16,371 nucleotides of DNA from Verrucomicrobiota bacterium (GCA_003217965.1 QHNB01000106.1:1-16371); one strand, 5' to 3'. Shown: positions 1-7,661, numbered from the stretch's first letter. A program made the numbers and translations. The notes: generated from the sequence alone by a model not told the origin.

Positions 1-35
1 TGGGAAGATCGTGCTGACGTTTTCGTAACGGTTAG

Positions 36-67
36 GAGATGTCTCCGCTTACGGTCGACATGACAAA
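36..67. repeat. Partial copy of a dispersed palindromic repeat
   Basis: This stretch lies just past the stop codon of the DUF885 gene. It matches the reverse complement of the left arm of the inverted repeat at 7570-7603 at about 28 of 31 positions, with GAGATGTCTC and TCGACATGACAAA as the conserved blocks. Only one arm is inside the window; a partner arm could lie before base 1. Its placement right behind a gene is typical of extragenic palindromic repeats. No function is visible beyond possible transcript-end structure. Confidence 0.6.
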
Positions 68-70
68 AGA

Positions 71-1765
71 CTAGCCCAGGCCGCTCGGGAGGCGAGGCGA
101 GGACAATAATTTTTCGAACTCGCTCCAGCGCTTGTCCGGGTCACGTTCCGTGCCGCCGCGTTTCTCGATGTAATTCCGGACCATGTCTTCACCAAGATTG
201 TAATTAATGACGTAGCTGCGGTAGCGCTGAATGAATTTCACCCGTTGCTGCGCCCGCTTCTCGTCCATCAACGCGTACTTGCTCAGCCACGCAGCAGCGG
301 TGGCCGCGTCGATCTCCCCGTTGATCAGGCGTCGGGCGGCCTCATTTACGGCATAATCCAATTGTTTTACCAGAGCCTGGACGGCGTAATATTCCTCAGC
401 CTGGGCCGGGTCGATTCCGGCCGCTGGGAAAAGCACTTCTTTCTCGAACTTCATCCGCTCCGGCTTCGTAAACACAACTTCGCGGCCGAAGTTGGCTGTT
501 CCTTCAGCAACCAACGATTGTGGTGAGAAAAGCGCGTAGACGGAGAACTCCACCCAACCACGGTCGCGCACGAGATTTTTCTCGAGCAGCCCGTTATAGA
601 CATGGTGGCCGGGATAACCTTCGTGTGCAGCCAGATCGATAGCGCGATCGATGTAAACCGGCAGATCGGTGTTCACCTGAATCACGCTGCGATAATCACC
701 CTTGTACCAGTTGTAGCCACCCCATGGCTTGTTAGTGACGTATTCGACCGTGAAACTTTCGTTCGGCGGCAATTTCACATGCGCAAGGGTGCGGGCCCGG
801 CATTCCTTGATTGCGAGCTGAAATACAGCATCGAGTTTCTCCTTCGGAATCACGAATGGTTTGCGCCATCGTTCGTAACGTTGCCAGAGCGGTCCTGCCC
901 CCGGAATCCTCGCTTCGACCTGATCGAGGATATTTTGAAAATGCGACTCCGGGAACGTAGGCGCGACCGCGTCGTAAAGGCTGCGCGATTCTTCGTCGAA
1001 GTTCGGGTGTTCGCCCTTCAGCATTCGAACGCGCGCCTCAAGCGCCGACAACTGTCTCCCCAGATATTCGTGGCGAAGCCGGCCCATCTCATCCACCGGC
1101 ACCGGAATCTTTTCCAACGCGGTACGCAACTGGATCGCCTCGGTTCCGATGGTATGGAGAGGCTTCTTCTCCTGCTCCGCCGCGGTTTTCCAGTCCGCCG
1201 GCCCGTAAAAGGCATCGACGTAATCTGGATCATGCTGGCCCATGGCGAGGACGAGCTGAACGTAAGGCCGCGCAATGCGATCGAGCGATCCGTTCTCGCC
1301 CTTCGCATTGGGCAACGCTGTCGCTTGCCAGCTTACGGCCTGCCATTTGCCGTCGCGCTTCAGGAAGGTGCCGGTGTTCAGGTAATTTTTGATCTCCTTT
1401 GTTCCGTCTTTCTCGGTCGTTCCCACAAGCCGGAACGCGACGATCGCCGTCGTTCCGTATTGCTGAATGCGAATGTCTTCCGCGCCGTAGGTCGTAACCG
1501 GATTGTTCGGCTTCGGCGTCGCCGCTGCTTCGGCACGGACTTCGCGCAGGATATCCGCCTTGCCGATTCGCTGCCCCGAAGAGCTAGTATAAATCAGCTC
1601 CTCCGCCCAAAAGCGCTCATGCACCGCGATATCGTTTCGGCCAGCACCGGCGAGAAACTGCTTCAACAACTGTGTCAGTTCGGCTGCATCCCCCGCCGGT
1701 GGGTTCTCTGCGCTGACCGCGCGGACGAGCATGATGAGGGATGCTGCGACAAATCTCAGTTTCAC
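71..1765 (-). CDS. Secreted DUF4440 (NTF2-like) - DUF885 fusion, predicted zinc peptidase-like
   Basis: A 564-residue protein. Residues 1-19 look like a signal peptide (basic start, hydrophobic core, small residues before AEN), so the protein probably acts outside the cytoplasm. Residues about 27-150 resemble the DUF4440/SnoaL NTF2-like fold (FWAEELIYTSSSG, then NYLNTGTFLKRDGKWQAVSW). Residues about 160-560 are a DUF885 domain with the family motif HEGYPGHH (381-388) and a downstream EGTANFG (421-427). DUF885 proteins are regarded as gluzincin-like, the histidines and the later glutamate being candidate metal ligands; the substrate is unknown. The start is a GTG at 1763-1765, chosen because it provides the basic n-region; the next in-frame ATG (residue 12) would leave a truncated signal. 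There is no strong ribosome site and no operon partner. The DUF4440 fusion is less usual than DUF885 alone. Confidence 0.85.
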   Translation of the reverse strand: MKLRFVAASLIMLVRAVSAENPPAGDAAELTQLLKQFLAGAGRNDIAVHERFWAEELIYTSSSGQRIGKADILREVRAEAAATPKPNNPVTTYGAEDIRIQQYGTTAIVAFRLVGTTEKDGTKEIKNYLNTGTFLKRDGKWQAVSWQATALPNAKGENGSLDRIARPYVQLVLAMGQHDPDYVDAFYGPADWKTAAEQEKKPLHTIGTEAIQLRTALEKIPVPVDEMGRLRHEYLGRQLSALEARVRMLKGEHPNFDEESRSLYDAVAPTFPESHFQNILDQVEARIPGAGPLWQRYERWRKPFVIPKEKLDAVFQLAIKECRARTLAHVKLPPNESFTVEYVTNKPWGGYNWYKGDYRSVIQVNTDLPVYIDRAIDLAAHEGYPGHHVYNGLLEKNLVRDRGWVEFSVYALFSPQSLVAEGTANFGREVVFTKPERMKFEKEVLFPAAGIDPAQAEEYYAVQALVKQLDYAVNEAARRLINGEIDAATAAAWLSKYALMDEKRAQQRVKFIQRYRSYVINYNLGEDMVRNYIEKRGGTERDPDKRWSEFEKLLSSPRLPSGLG

Positions 1766-1930
1766 AATAGCATCGTATTCAGAGTGGGAGCGTCAGCGGA
1801 AGGCACAGGTCAGCAGTAGCGCGGGTATCGCCCGGATGCGGCCGATCCACCAGCGAATAGCCATCGCTGACATGGACGCTCGGGATCCGGCCAGCTGTAA
1901 GAATAATCAGAGGTGTCTTCCGGCAGCCGC

Positions 1931-1991
1931 CCGGCTCGACATGACGAGAGGCTTTTCCGGCTACGCGTCCCCAAGGCTTAGAGTGACAAAA
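1931..1991. repeat. Possible eroded copy of the dispersed repeat
   Basis: The 1766-2040 gap holds no convincing gene. Inside it, GGCTCGACATGAC (1933-1945) matches the core of the repeat at 36-67 and 7570-7603. A second block ending AGAGTGACAAAAG (1980-1992) resembles the GGAATGACAAG end of the 7626-7661 arm. The remainder is too diverged to align by eye, so this is a tentative call. Confidence 0.3.
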
Positions 1992-2040
1992 GATACAGTC
2001 CTCAATTGAGTCGCCCGCTCAGGACAGGGAGCTGTGAAAA

Positions 2041-2394
2041 TCAGGCTAGCGCGGCCTTGGCCAGAACCCGTTTCTTCCAGTCAACGCGCAAGGCCTTCAT
2101 TTCCGCTTTAAGCACGAGCAATCGCGCAGCGACCCCCTTATATTTCTTAATGATACCGGTGGCCGTTCTTGTTACCGCGCCTTGGCTAACGAGGCTCTGA
2201 AGCTTTTCATAAACACGCAATCGCAGCATGTCCTCGCCTCCACTAGCAGCGTTTCGTTCCCGCAGATTGCGGAAGATGATCTCGAACAGGGCTTTGAATT
2301 CGAACGAGGCCTTGGAAGAGAGGACAGCCACCAGCTCTTCGGTTACGATATCGGGCGCACGACGCGCAAAAGTCACACCACGCTTCTTAGACAT
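2041..2394 (-). CDS. Small basic protein of unknown function
   Basis: The preferred start is the ATG at 2394 (MSKKRGVTFARRAPD), giving 117 residues; an upstream in-frame ATG at 2409 would add MICCS. No signal peptide or membrane segment is present. The protein is mostly predicted helical, with a central segment EALFEIIFRNLRERN-like around a basic and acidic mix, LRVYEKLQSLVSQGAVTRT near residues 65-85, and a Lys/Arg-rich end. The 'EKLQSLVSQGAVTRT...KKYKG' pattern resembles the recognition part of a small winged-helix fold, but I do not recognise the family. It stands alone, downstream of the histidine kinase on the same strand with a gap of about 135 bases, so co-transcription with the kinase is possible. 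Codon use looks normal and the frame is free of stops. Confidence 0.6.
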   Translation of the reverse strand: MSKKRGVTFARRAPDIVTEELVAVLSSKASFEFKALFEIIFRNLRERNAASGGEDMLRLRVYEKLQSLVSQGAVTRTATGIIKKYKGVAARLLVLKAEMKALRVDWKKRVLAKAALA

Positions 2395-2504
2395 CGAACA
2401 ACATATCATAAATTCCAGAAATAGCGACCGGAATCCGATCCTGATGGGTATTGCGCGGCTCGCACGCCTCGGTAAGACGCAATATGCTCGACAAGCTTAG
2501 TGGA

Positions 2505-2521
2505 GGACCCTTTAGGTGTCC
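2505..2521 (-). terminator. Weak hairpin after the histidine kinase gene
   Basis: Read on the minus strand, nine bases after the kinase stop codon, the sequence GGACACCTAAAGGGTCC can fold into a six-pair stem with one bulged A and a TAAA loop. No T-run follows, so intrinsic termination is not assured. Confidence 0.3.
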
Positions 2522-2529
2522 CTTTCAGA

Positions 2530-4545
2530 TCACTCCGCAAAGCTTCTTCGGCGCGTCGCGCTGCGCTTCCCCATCCGCTCGAGGTGAGCCGGCTGTTTCT
2601 TGCCCGTATAGCTCATACCGAATTGATCGCGAGTCGGCAGCGTGAACCAAAAGCGGCTTCCCGTCCCAGGTTCGCTTTCAACGCCGATCTTTCCGTGATG
2701 CGCTTCGACGGCGAGTCGGCAAAAAGCGAGCCCAAGCCCGGTAGAATGCCGGTGCTTGGCACCGCTGTGGGCCTGTCCAAATTTTTCAAAGATGTGCTCC
2801 TGCTCATCCGGCGGAATTCCCTCGCCGTTGTCGTTGACAGAGATGGTGACATCACCTCCGTTGCGCTGAACATTTATCCGGATGGTTCCATCTGATTTTG
2901 TGAATTTGAGCGCATTGCTGATCAGGTTCTCGAGAATTCGGCGGACGATATTAGCATCGCATGAAACTAACACGGGCGTGGGGGCCATCTCACAACGGAG
3001 GGTGCGGGCTCGCAAGACGGGCTTAAATCGATTGGCCGCCTCACGCGCGATCTGCGCGACGTCGTGGTCTTGGAATTGGAGTGGCATTTCACCCGCCTCG
3101 AGCCGACTGACATCAAGAAGCGTACTGATCATATCGCGCATGTCGTCCGCGCCCCGTTTTGCCCCGGTGACACACTCCGCTTCGTCCCGACTTAATTTAT
3201 CGGAAGCCAGTTGCTCCAGCACATCGACATAGCCGGTAACCATGGTCAGGGGCGAGCGCAGATCATGAACGATCATATGAGTAAGTTCGTCCCGCGTTTG
3301 CAATGTCGAGCGTAGTTTGGCTCTCTCGATGCGTACGAATGTGAAATCCGCGACGAGGCAAAAGAGAACGTTCGAGTTGAGTGCCAGAAGTGGAGCGAGG
3401 AAGGGGAGATAAAGACTTTGATAATTGTAAAACCAAAGCGCGCAGAATGGCACGGCGGCGTCTACCGCTCCAAGAGCGAGCAAACGCAGCCACGGCGACC
3501 GAATACTAAACCAAAGGCCAAATCCAACTAAGACCGCCAAAATCGTCACAGCTCCCCTGGCGACGGGCGAAAGATCTTTCAGGAATTCGCCGTGGAGCAG
3601 GGCATTGAGGGCGTTGAGATGGGCCTCAGCCCCAGGCATCACGCCAAAGGGCGTTATCAACTCGTCTTTCTGCCACTTTCCTTCCGCCCCGACGAAGACG
3701 ATCTTGTTACGGATGAGTTCGCCGGAGCGGTAATTGTGTTCCCAATATTCCGGAACAAAGATTTCGAAGAGCGGGCGGGGACGAAAAGCCATTCGAGGCC
3801 GCCCGGTGAACCGGATTAGATGCTCGGCGAGATCGTTTGGAATCAGTTCCGGGTGCCCGGCCTTTGATACAACGCGTGCCGACAACGAAAGGTAAGTCGC
3901 GATCGAATTCTCGCCTTCGCGAAAAGCCACTCGATATTGCGCTCCGCGCACAACTTTGTTTTCGTCCGCAAAAAAATTCGTGAATCCGACGCGTTCATCT
4001 TGCGTCGGCGTCTTCGGGATCAGCGTTTCGGCCGGCGCTTCGTAGCTGGAAGGAATTCTGGGTGACCTGTCGACGTTGTCAGGAGAAACGAAATTACTTC
4101 CGATGACCGCCTGGGGCCGGAACTGTTCCAGTGCGGAACGAAATGCATCATCACCTGGGGCAGGAGCGGGAAATAGACAATCGAAAGCGACAACCTTTGC
4201 GCCAGCGTGAACGAGACGCTCCAGAACCATGGCGTAAATTTCGCGGTTCCAAGGCCAACCTTTGCTCATGATCTCGAGGGCGCGCCGCGACCCGGGATCG
4301 GTTGCACTGGATGAGAACAACCCTTGAAGATCGAGCGTCTCATCCAGAGTTACAGAGTCGGAATCAATGGCAAGGAAGATCAGGTCTGGATTAACCGGAG
4401 TTTTGCGGCCGGCGCGGGCGATGGAGTCCCGAACCCGGGATTCGGTCTGCGCGTAATAGGCGGGAGAGGTCAAATCGAGCAAAGTCACGGCTGCGGCACA
4501 AAGCGCTGCAAGGAGAAGAACGACCACGGTGCGCCTGCGGGACAT
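2530..4545 (-). CDS. CHASE2-domain membrane sensor histidine kinase
   Basis: A 671-residue protein from the ATG at 4545; a GTG at 4614 would extend it by 23 residues but gives a poorer N-terminus. After a basic start there is one membrane helix (about 6-25), a large extracytoplasmic CHASE2 domain (about 30-325, with VVAFDCLFP and IVFVGAEGK), and three closely spaced membrane helices (about 328-405). A coiled linker leads to a HisKA domain with phosphoacceptor His427 in HMIVHDLRSP. A HATPase domain follows with N-box NLISNALKFT (540-549), G1 DNGEGIP (572-578) and G2 TGLGLAF (602-608). This is a complete, probably active kinase: it would autophosphorylate on an external signal and pass phosphate to a response regulator. 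No regulator lies in the window, so it is an orphan here. It diverges from the FecR-domain gene across about 174 bases. Confidence 0.92.
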   Translation of the reverse strand: MSRRRTVVVLLLAALCAAAVTLLDLTSPAYYAQTESRVRDSIARAGRKTPVNPDLIFLAIDSDSVTLDETLDLQGLFSSSATDPGSRRALEIMSKGWPWNREIYAMVLERLVHAGAKVVAFDCLFPAPAPGDDAFRSALEQFRPQAVIGSNFVSPDNVDRSPRIPSSYEAPAETLIPKTPTQDERVGFTNFFADENKVVRGAQYRVAFREGENSIATYLSLSARVVSKAGHPELIPNDLAEHLIRFTGRPRMAFRPRPLFEIFVPEYWEHNYRSGELIRNKIVFVGAEGKWQKDELITPFGVMPGAEAHLNALNALLHGEFLKDLSPVARGAVTILAVLVGFGLWFSIRSPWLRLLALGAVDAAVPFCALWFYNYQSLYLPFLAPLLALNSNVLFCLVADFTFVRIERAKLRSTLQTRDELTHMIVHDLRSPLTMVTGYVDVLEQLASDKLSRDEAECVTGAKRGADDMRDMISTLLDVSRLEAGEMPLQFQDHDVAQIAREAANRFKPVLRARTLRCEMAPTPVLVSCDANIVRRILENLISNALKFTKSDGTIRINVQRNGGDVTISVNDNGEGIPPDEQEHIFEKFGQAHSGAKHRHSTGLGLAFCRLAVEAHHGKIGVESEPGTGSRFWFTLPTRDQFGMSYTGKKQPAHLERMGKRSATRRRSFAE

Positions 4546-4673
4546 GATGGTGGACGGCAGCGGGAAACATGCCGATAGAGAGCACGGTTTCAACTGCGCA
4601 ATACCATTAGCCACCCGGCCAGGGATCTACCGGGAGACGATGGATTTTTGTGGCGGTATTGGGATAAAAGCCG

Positions 4674-4706
4674 TTGACTTGTCTATTGTAAATATGGTAA
4701 TTATAG
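4674..4706 (+). promoter_or_regulatory. Possible promoter of the FecR-domain gene
   Basis: In the divergent gap between the kinase and fecR-like genes, a TTGACT box (4674-4679) is followed by an A+T-rich stretch with overlapping weak -10 candidates (AATTAT 4699-4704, TATAGA 4702-4707). The spacer is 19 bases or more, longer than ideal. The region is clearly richer in A+T than its surroundings and ends about 14 bases before the start codon. No operator repeat is obvious. Confidence 0.35.
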
Positions 4707-4719
4707 AGCGGTCGCCAAA

Positions 4720-5823
4720 ATGTCCATGCTCAGGAACAGATTCTTTCTAGCCATCGTCGCCGTCGCTTCCGGTGCTCTGGTTCACCAATCCGTCGCCGGC
4801 CCTCTCACTTCGGCCGAAGTCACCAAGATCATCAATAGGGTCAGTGTGATCGACCCCGCAAAAGGCGGTCATCCCGCGGCCGTGCGCGACGTGATCAAAG
4901 ATGATCTCGGCCTTCAGACCGGCGTCAAGTCACGATCGGAGTTGCTTTTTCAGGATAACACCCTGAGCCGCCTCGGCGCAGAGACATTCTTTAGTTTCAA
5001 AACCGGCACGCGTGACCTAACCCTGGAGAAAGGATCGATGCTTTTGCAAGTGCCGAAGGGATTAGGTGGGGCGAAGATTCACACCGCCGCAGTTACCGCA
5101 GCTATCACCGGCACGACGATCATGATGGAATATAGCCCTGGGCAATACCTCAAGGTGCTGGTGCTCGAAGGCAGCTTACGCTTATCGCGGAACGGATCCT
5201 TTGGTAATTCCTTAGTTTTGCATCCAGGAAAAATGGTGATCATGCGACCGGACGCAAAAAAGATTCCCGACCCGGTTGACGTTGATCTGGCAGAAATCGT
5301 TAAGACATCGACCCTGGTAAACTTTCCTGGCAGCACTATTTTGCCCAGCATGCCGCTTATTCAGGCGGCAATCAACGACCAGGCTAAAGAGCTGGCAAAA
5401 GGAACCCTTGTTCCGACAAACCTGGTCATCGGTCACGGGACCAAGACGGTTTTGGCATCAAACAATCTTGTTGTCTCTGGTCCCGCGGTTTCGGTTTCGA
5501 GCAGCACTCAGCTCGTGTCGCTGTTGAGAAACACTGCACCCGGCTCTGCTGGGACAGTCACCGTCACTCCGAGTGCCGTTAACGCTGGTGGCAATGTCGC
5601 GGGCATTTCGTCTGGCGCGGTCAGTGCCAGCGCAGGCGGTGGAGGCGTGAACGCCGGCGCCAACGTCTCGTTAGGTGGCACGACTTCGCCGACAAATCCC
5701 GCTGGCACTCTCCCAACACTCTCCGGACCGCCGACGGTCGTTGGAACCAATCCGACTGTGCTCAACGGTATCGGATCGCTTCCTGGTCAGCAGACGGTGG
5801 TCGGTCTGCCGCCTGGGCACTAA
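4720..5823 (+). CDS. Secreted FecR-domain protein with low-complexity tail
   Basis: A 367-residue protein. Residues 1-27 form a signal peptide (MSMLRNRFFLAIVAVASGAL, then ending near VAG). The FecR-like fold spans about 60-175: GLQTGVKSRSELLF, LSRLGAETFFSF, LTLEKGSMLLQVPKG, a segment with TAAVTAAITGTT, LVLEGSLRLS and LHPGKMVIM, the usual repeating beta pattern. Unlike classical FecR there is no cytoplasmic anti-sigma segment and no sigma factor gene nearby, so an iron-siderophore role is not implied. Such stand-alone FecR domains are presumed to be extracytoplasmic binding or scaffold modules. Residues about 255-367 are rich in Gly, Ala, Ser, Thr and Pro, probably disordered. The gene faces away from the CHASE2 kinase gene, suggesting, as inference only, that the pair may work together across the envelope. 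An ATG two codons downstream is an equal start candidate. Confidence 0.85.
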   Translation: MSMLRNRFFLAIVAVASGALVHQSVAGPLTSAEVTKIINRVSVIDPAKGGHPAAVRDVIKDDLGLQTGVKSRSELLFQDNTLSRLGAETFFSFKTGTRDLTLEKGSMLLQVPKGLGGAKIHTAAVTAAITGTTIMMEYSPGQYLKVLVLEGSLRLSRNGSFGNSLVLHPGKMVIMRPDAKKIPDPVDVDLAEIVKTSTLVNFPGSTILPSMPLIQAAINDQAKELAKGTLVPTNLVIGHGTKTVLASNNLVVSGPAVSVSSSTQLVSLLRNTAPGSAGTVTVTPSAVNAGGNVAGISSGAVSASAGGGGVNAGANVSLGGTTSPTNPAGTLPTLSGPPTVVGTNPTVLNGIGSLPGQQTVVGLPPGH

Positions 5824-5830
5824 AGTGTAG

Positions 5831-6025
5831 TCAGTTTCGCTTTCGAATCGCGAATTCGTGCTTTCGTGAGCTCAGTGCGTAAGCACCGCTCACCATGATA
5901 GGCGCGGCCATGACATTCAGGATGACCGCGCCGTGCCGGAAACCCACGAATAACGGAGTCGCCGTGAACAGCAGGAGGATACAAATCAGCAGCGCAAGAT
6001 GTCGCCAGCGATTCTCGCGCTGCAT
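5831..6025 (-). CDS. 64-residue membrane protein, possibly a truncated channel N-terminus
   Basis: A short protein with two hydrophobic segments, about residues 9-27 (LALLICILLLFTATPLFVG) and 32-51, preceded by a basic start (MQRENRWRH) and followed by a basic tail (SSRKHEFAIRKRN). It ends seven bases from the stop codon of the convergent fecR-like gene. The layout of a basic start, a first helix ending TPLFVG, and a second helix ending GAYALSSRK reminds me of the first two helices of bacterial two-helix-pore potassium-channel-like proteins, which would continue with pore helices that are absent here. If so, this is a 3'-deleted remnant. It could also be a genuine small membrane protein or a chance frame. 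Confidence 0.4.
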   Translation of the reverse strand: MQRENRWRHLALLICILLLFTATPLFVGFRHGAVILNVMAAPIMVSGAYALSSRKHEFAIRKRN

Positions 6026-6070
6026 ATGAACAAATGAGTCAACATCAGCCGACGGAGCGACCGATCCATG

Positions 6071-6736
6071 TCACGACAACGAACCCACTATTTCCTCCGG
6101 GTGTAGTTGATCTCCATCGTCTTCACTTCCCTCGTATTCAGAGGTGTAGGTGAAGGTTTTTGTGGCAGGATCGTAGTCGCCCTCCGACAGCATGATGCCA
6201 GTGCCCATATTATCGCCCCAGCTGCTGACAAACTTCTTTTTCACGTTGTCATAACCGTCCATCCCCGTGCCTTTGAAGGTGAAGTCTTTCACTTTGCCGT
6301 CCGGTCCCGGCATCTTCATGTGCCCGGTAACCTCGGTAACAAAAAAGCGTCCTTCCATAATTGGTTTGGTCACGGAAGTGCCGGATGACTTCGTGGGCGG
6401 CGCATTCGGGTCCATCCACATCGTGACGTTGTAAGACCAGGTGCCGGCCAAATCCTTAAGCAGCTTGTGATTCTCGCTGAGTTTCGACAGCTCCATCATT
6501 TGCTTCATCATCTCGGCCTGATTGGGCTGACCAGTCGCTGTCGCTTGAGCGGTGCCCGGGCTTGAGGTCGCGCCGGGGCTCAACGCCACGCTCGGGCTGG
6601 TAAGACCTGAGGGTGATAAAGTGATCGTCGGACTCGGAGTGAGACTGGGCGATGTTTCCGAAGTTTGCGCAAACGACGGCAACGTCACTAGGGTGGCGGT
6701 CACAACGGTAATCAGCAAACAGAACAAAGTCTTCAT
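6071..6736 (-). CDS. Secreted DUF1579 protein with a deletion-frameshifted C-terminus
   Basis: A 221-residue product. Residues 1-24 are a signal peptide ending SFAQ, followed by a Ser/Thr/Pro-rich linker (25-70) and a DUF1579 domain (about 75-202) with LAGTWSYNVTMWMDP, MEGRFFVTEVTGHM, FKGTGMDGYDNVKKKFVSSW and YDPATKTFTYTSEYE. The domain then breaks off. The frame continues with an acidic, unrelated tail, whereas the +1 frame at 6129-6088 encodes EVKTMEINYTRRK and a stop, the expected family ending. About 30 residues between these blocks are missing, so a deletion with frame change is the simplest reading. The function of DUF1579 is unknown. A GGAAAG element lies about ten bases ahead of the ATG. 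The first 281 bases overlap, in another frame, the read-through part of the glycosylase reading frame. Confidence 0.75.
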   Translation of the reverse strand: MKTLFCLLITVVTATLVTLPSFAQTSETSPSLTPSPTITLSPSGLTSPSVALSPGATSSPGTAQATATGQPNQAEMMKQMMELSKLSENHKLLKDLAGTWSYNVTMWMDPNAPPTKSSGTSVTKPIMEGRFFVTEVTGHMKMPGPDGKVKDFTFKGTGMDGYDNVKKKFVSSWGDNMGTGIMLSEGDYDPATKTFTYTSEYEGSEDDGDQLHPEEIVGSLS

Positions 6737-7577
6737 AGACGCGATTCTTTCCGAGAGCGCTGGCCGGCGTCAAGCTGAAGAAGCTTGGAGCGAAGACGGC
6801 AAAAACCGGAAACGGAAAACGAGAAGGCGGAAAAAGGAAGCGATTGTCACTCCCAGATTCCGGGCCAAGTTGAACCTTTCCATCCGCAAGAACTTGCCGG
6901 GCACGTTCAAAAGCAAAATCGCCAACTGCGACAAGCCAATCGGGTTGGAGGATTCGGACGACGTCGCGCAAGTGTTCGTCGCAAGCCATGAACAGCGCGG
7001 TGCGTTCTGATGCTGGCAGCTTGTCGGGGGTGCGGTTACGCCCGGTGCTCTCCACAAAAGCGAGTGGGCAATAGTTCATGACCATGTGTTCCTCGAAAAA
7101 TCTTTCGGCCGACCCGAATCGTTCGGCGAAGAGTCCCCACAAGCGTTCACCACTTATCTCGCTTCGCTGGCAAGCGAAACCAGTCACCAATCGCTTGGGA
7201 TGCGGATGGGCCGGGCGACCAATTGCGGTTTCAATTCTGAGCCAATCGCGCACGGCGGCGACTTGCCCGAATGGGATACCGGTCTGGACCATGCCAAACG
7301 GTCCGGGATTCATCCCGAGAAAGATCACGCGTTTGAGGCTGTTGCCGTACTGCCGCAGATAGGCTTCGTGCGCAGCCCAGGCGTAATCGAGCGGGTTATA
7401 AATGTGGGTAACGGGCGGCACGAACGTGAGCTGGCTCACGGCAGCGCGAAGATTTTGAGCGGCTTGGATTAGTGCGCTGCAAATTGCGTTTAAGCTTGGT
7501 GGCGTCCGCTGCCTGTTCGTGAAGGCTTTGGGAGTCTCAGCCGAAAAATCTGCGCGCGTTTCCACAGCCTTTGTCAT
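6456..7577 (-). CDS. SMUG1-type uracil-DNA glycosylase, 3'-truncated and probably inactive
   Basis: Residues about 35-236 match single-strand-selective uracil-DNA glycosylases: VTHIYNPLDYAWAAHEAYL (56-74), the catalytic-pocket motif GMNPGPFGMVQTGIPFG (88-104), MNYCPLAF (167-174) and QPDWLVAVGDFAFERA (211-226). The family should then continue with about 35 residues containing an HPSP-type minor-groove motif. Instead, from about residue 237 the frame enters unrelated sequence, then runs through the DUF1579 gene out of frame before stopping, giving 373 residues against roughly 240-270 for relatives. The other two frames do not restore HPSP. Base-excision repair activity is therefore unlikely. 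Real homology covers about 6870-7577. The ATG at 7577 lies within a dispersed repeat, so the true start may be slightly later. The HPSD at residues 297-299 in the read-through part is coincidental. Confidence 0.6.
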   Translation of the reverse strand: MTKAVETRADFSAETPKAFTNRQRTPPSLNAICSALIQAAQNLRAAVSQLTFVPPVTHIYNPLDYAWAAHEAYLRQYGNSLKRVIFLGMNPGPFGMVQTGIPFGQVAAVRDWLRIETAIGRPAHPHPKRLVTGFACQRSEISGERLWGLFAERFGSAERFFEEHMVMNYCPLAFVESTGRNRTPDKLPASERTALFMACDEHLRDVVRILQPDWLVAVGDFAFERARQVLADGKVQLGPESGSDNRFLFPPSRFPFPVFAVFAPSFFSLTPASALGKNRVYEDFVLFADYRCDRHPSDVAVVCANFGNIAQSHSESDDHFITLRSYQPERGVEPRRDLKPGHRSSDSDWSAQSGRDDEANDGAVETQRESQAA

Positions 7578-7661
7578 GTCGAGCGAAGCCGAGACATCTC
7601 ACAATGTTTTTTGCGTGTAGAAATAGTGAGAGATTCCTCGATTGCACTCGGAATGACAAGA
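7570..7661. repeat. Imperfect inverted repeat, extragenic palindrome type
   Basis: The left arm 7570-7603 (TTTGTCATGTCGAGCGAAGC, then CGAGACATCTCAC) pairs with the right arm 7626-7661, which reads on the other strand as CTTGTCATTCCGAGTGCAAT and then CGAGGAATCTCTCAC. About 22 bases form the loop. A related arm occurs at 36-67. It sits between the nuo operon end and the glycosylase gene, and its left arm covers the glycosylase start codon. A transcript from nuoN would fold here, so it may act as a transcript end. The 7662-7836 remainder shows no gene. Confidence 0.7.

Noticed and set aside
602..1819. A 405-codon open frame on the plus strand
   Set aside because: It lies fully antisense to the DUF885 gene, has Arg-rich composition and no recognisable domain; the minus strand has clear family motifs.
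4546..4614. GTG start adding 23 residues to the histidine kinase
   Set aside because: The ATG at 4545 is followed by the basic MSRRR and a membrane helix, a normal start; the extension has no features.
6684..6690. HPSD in the glycosylase read-through as the missing HPSP motif
   Set aside because: It lies about 60 residues too far downstream, within sequence that codes for the DUF1579 signal peptide in another frame, and the surrounding residues do not fit.
6748..6773. TTGACG as a -35 box for the DUF1579 gene
   Set aside because: At 17 bases spacing there is only AAAGAA, a poor -10, and hardly any room remains before the start codon.
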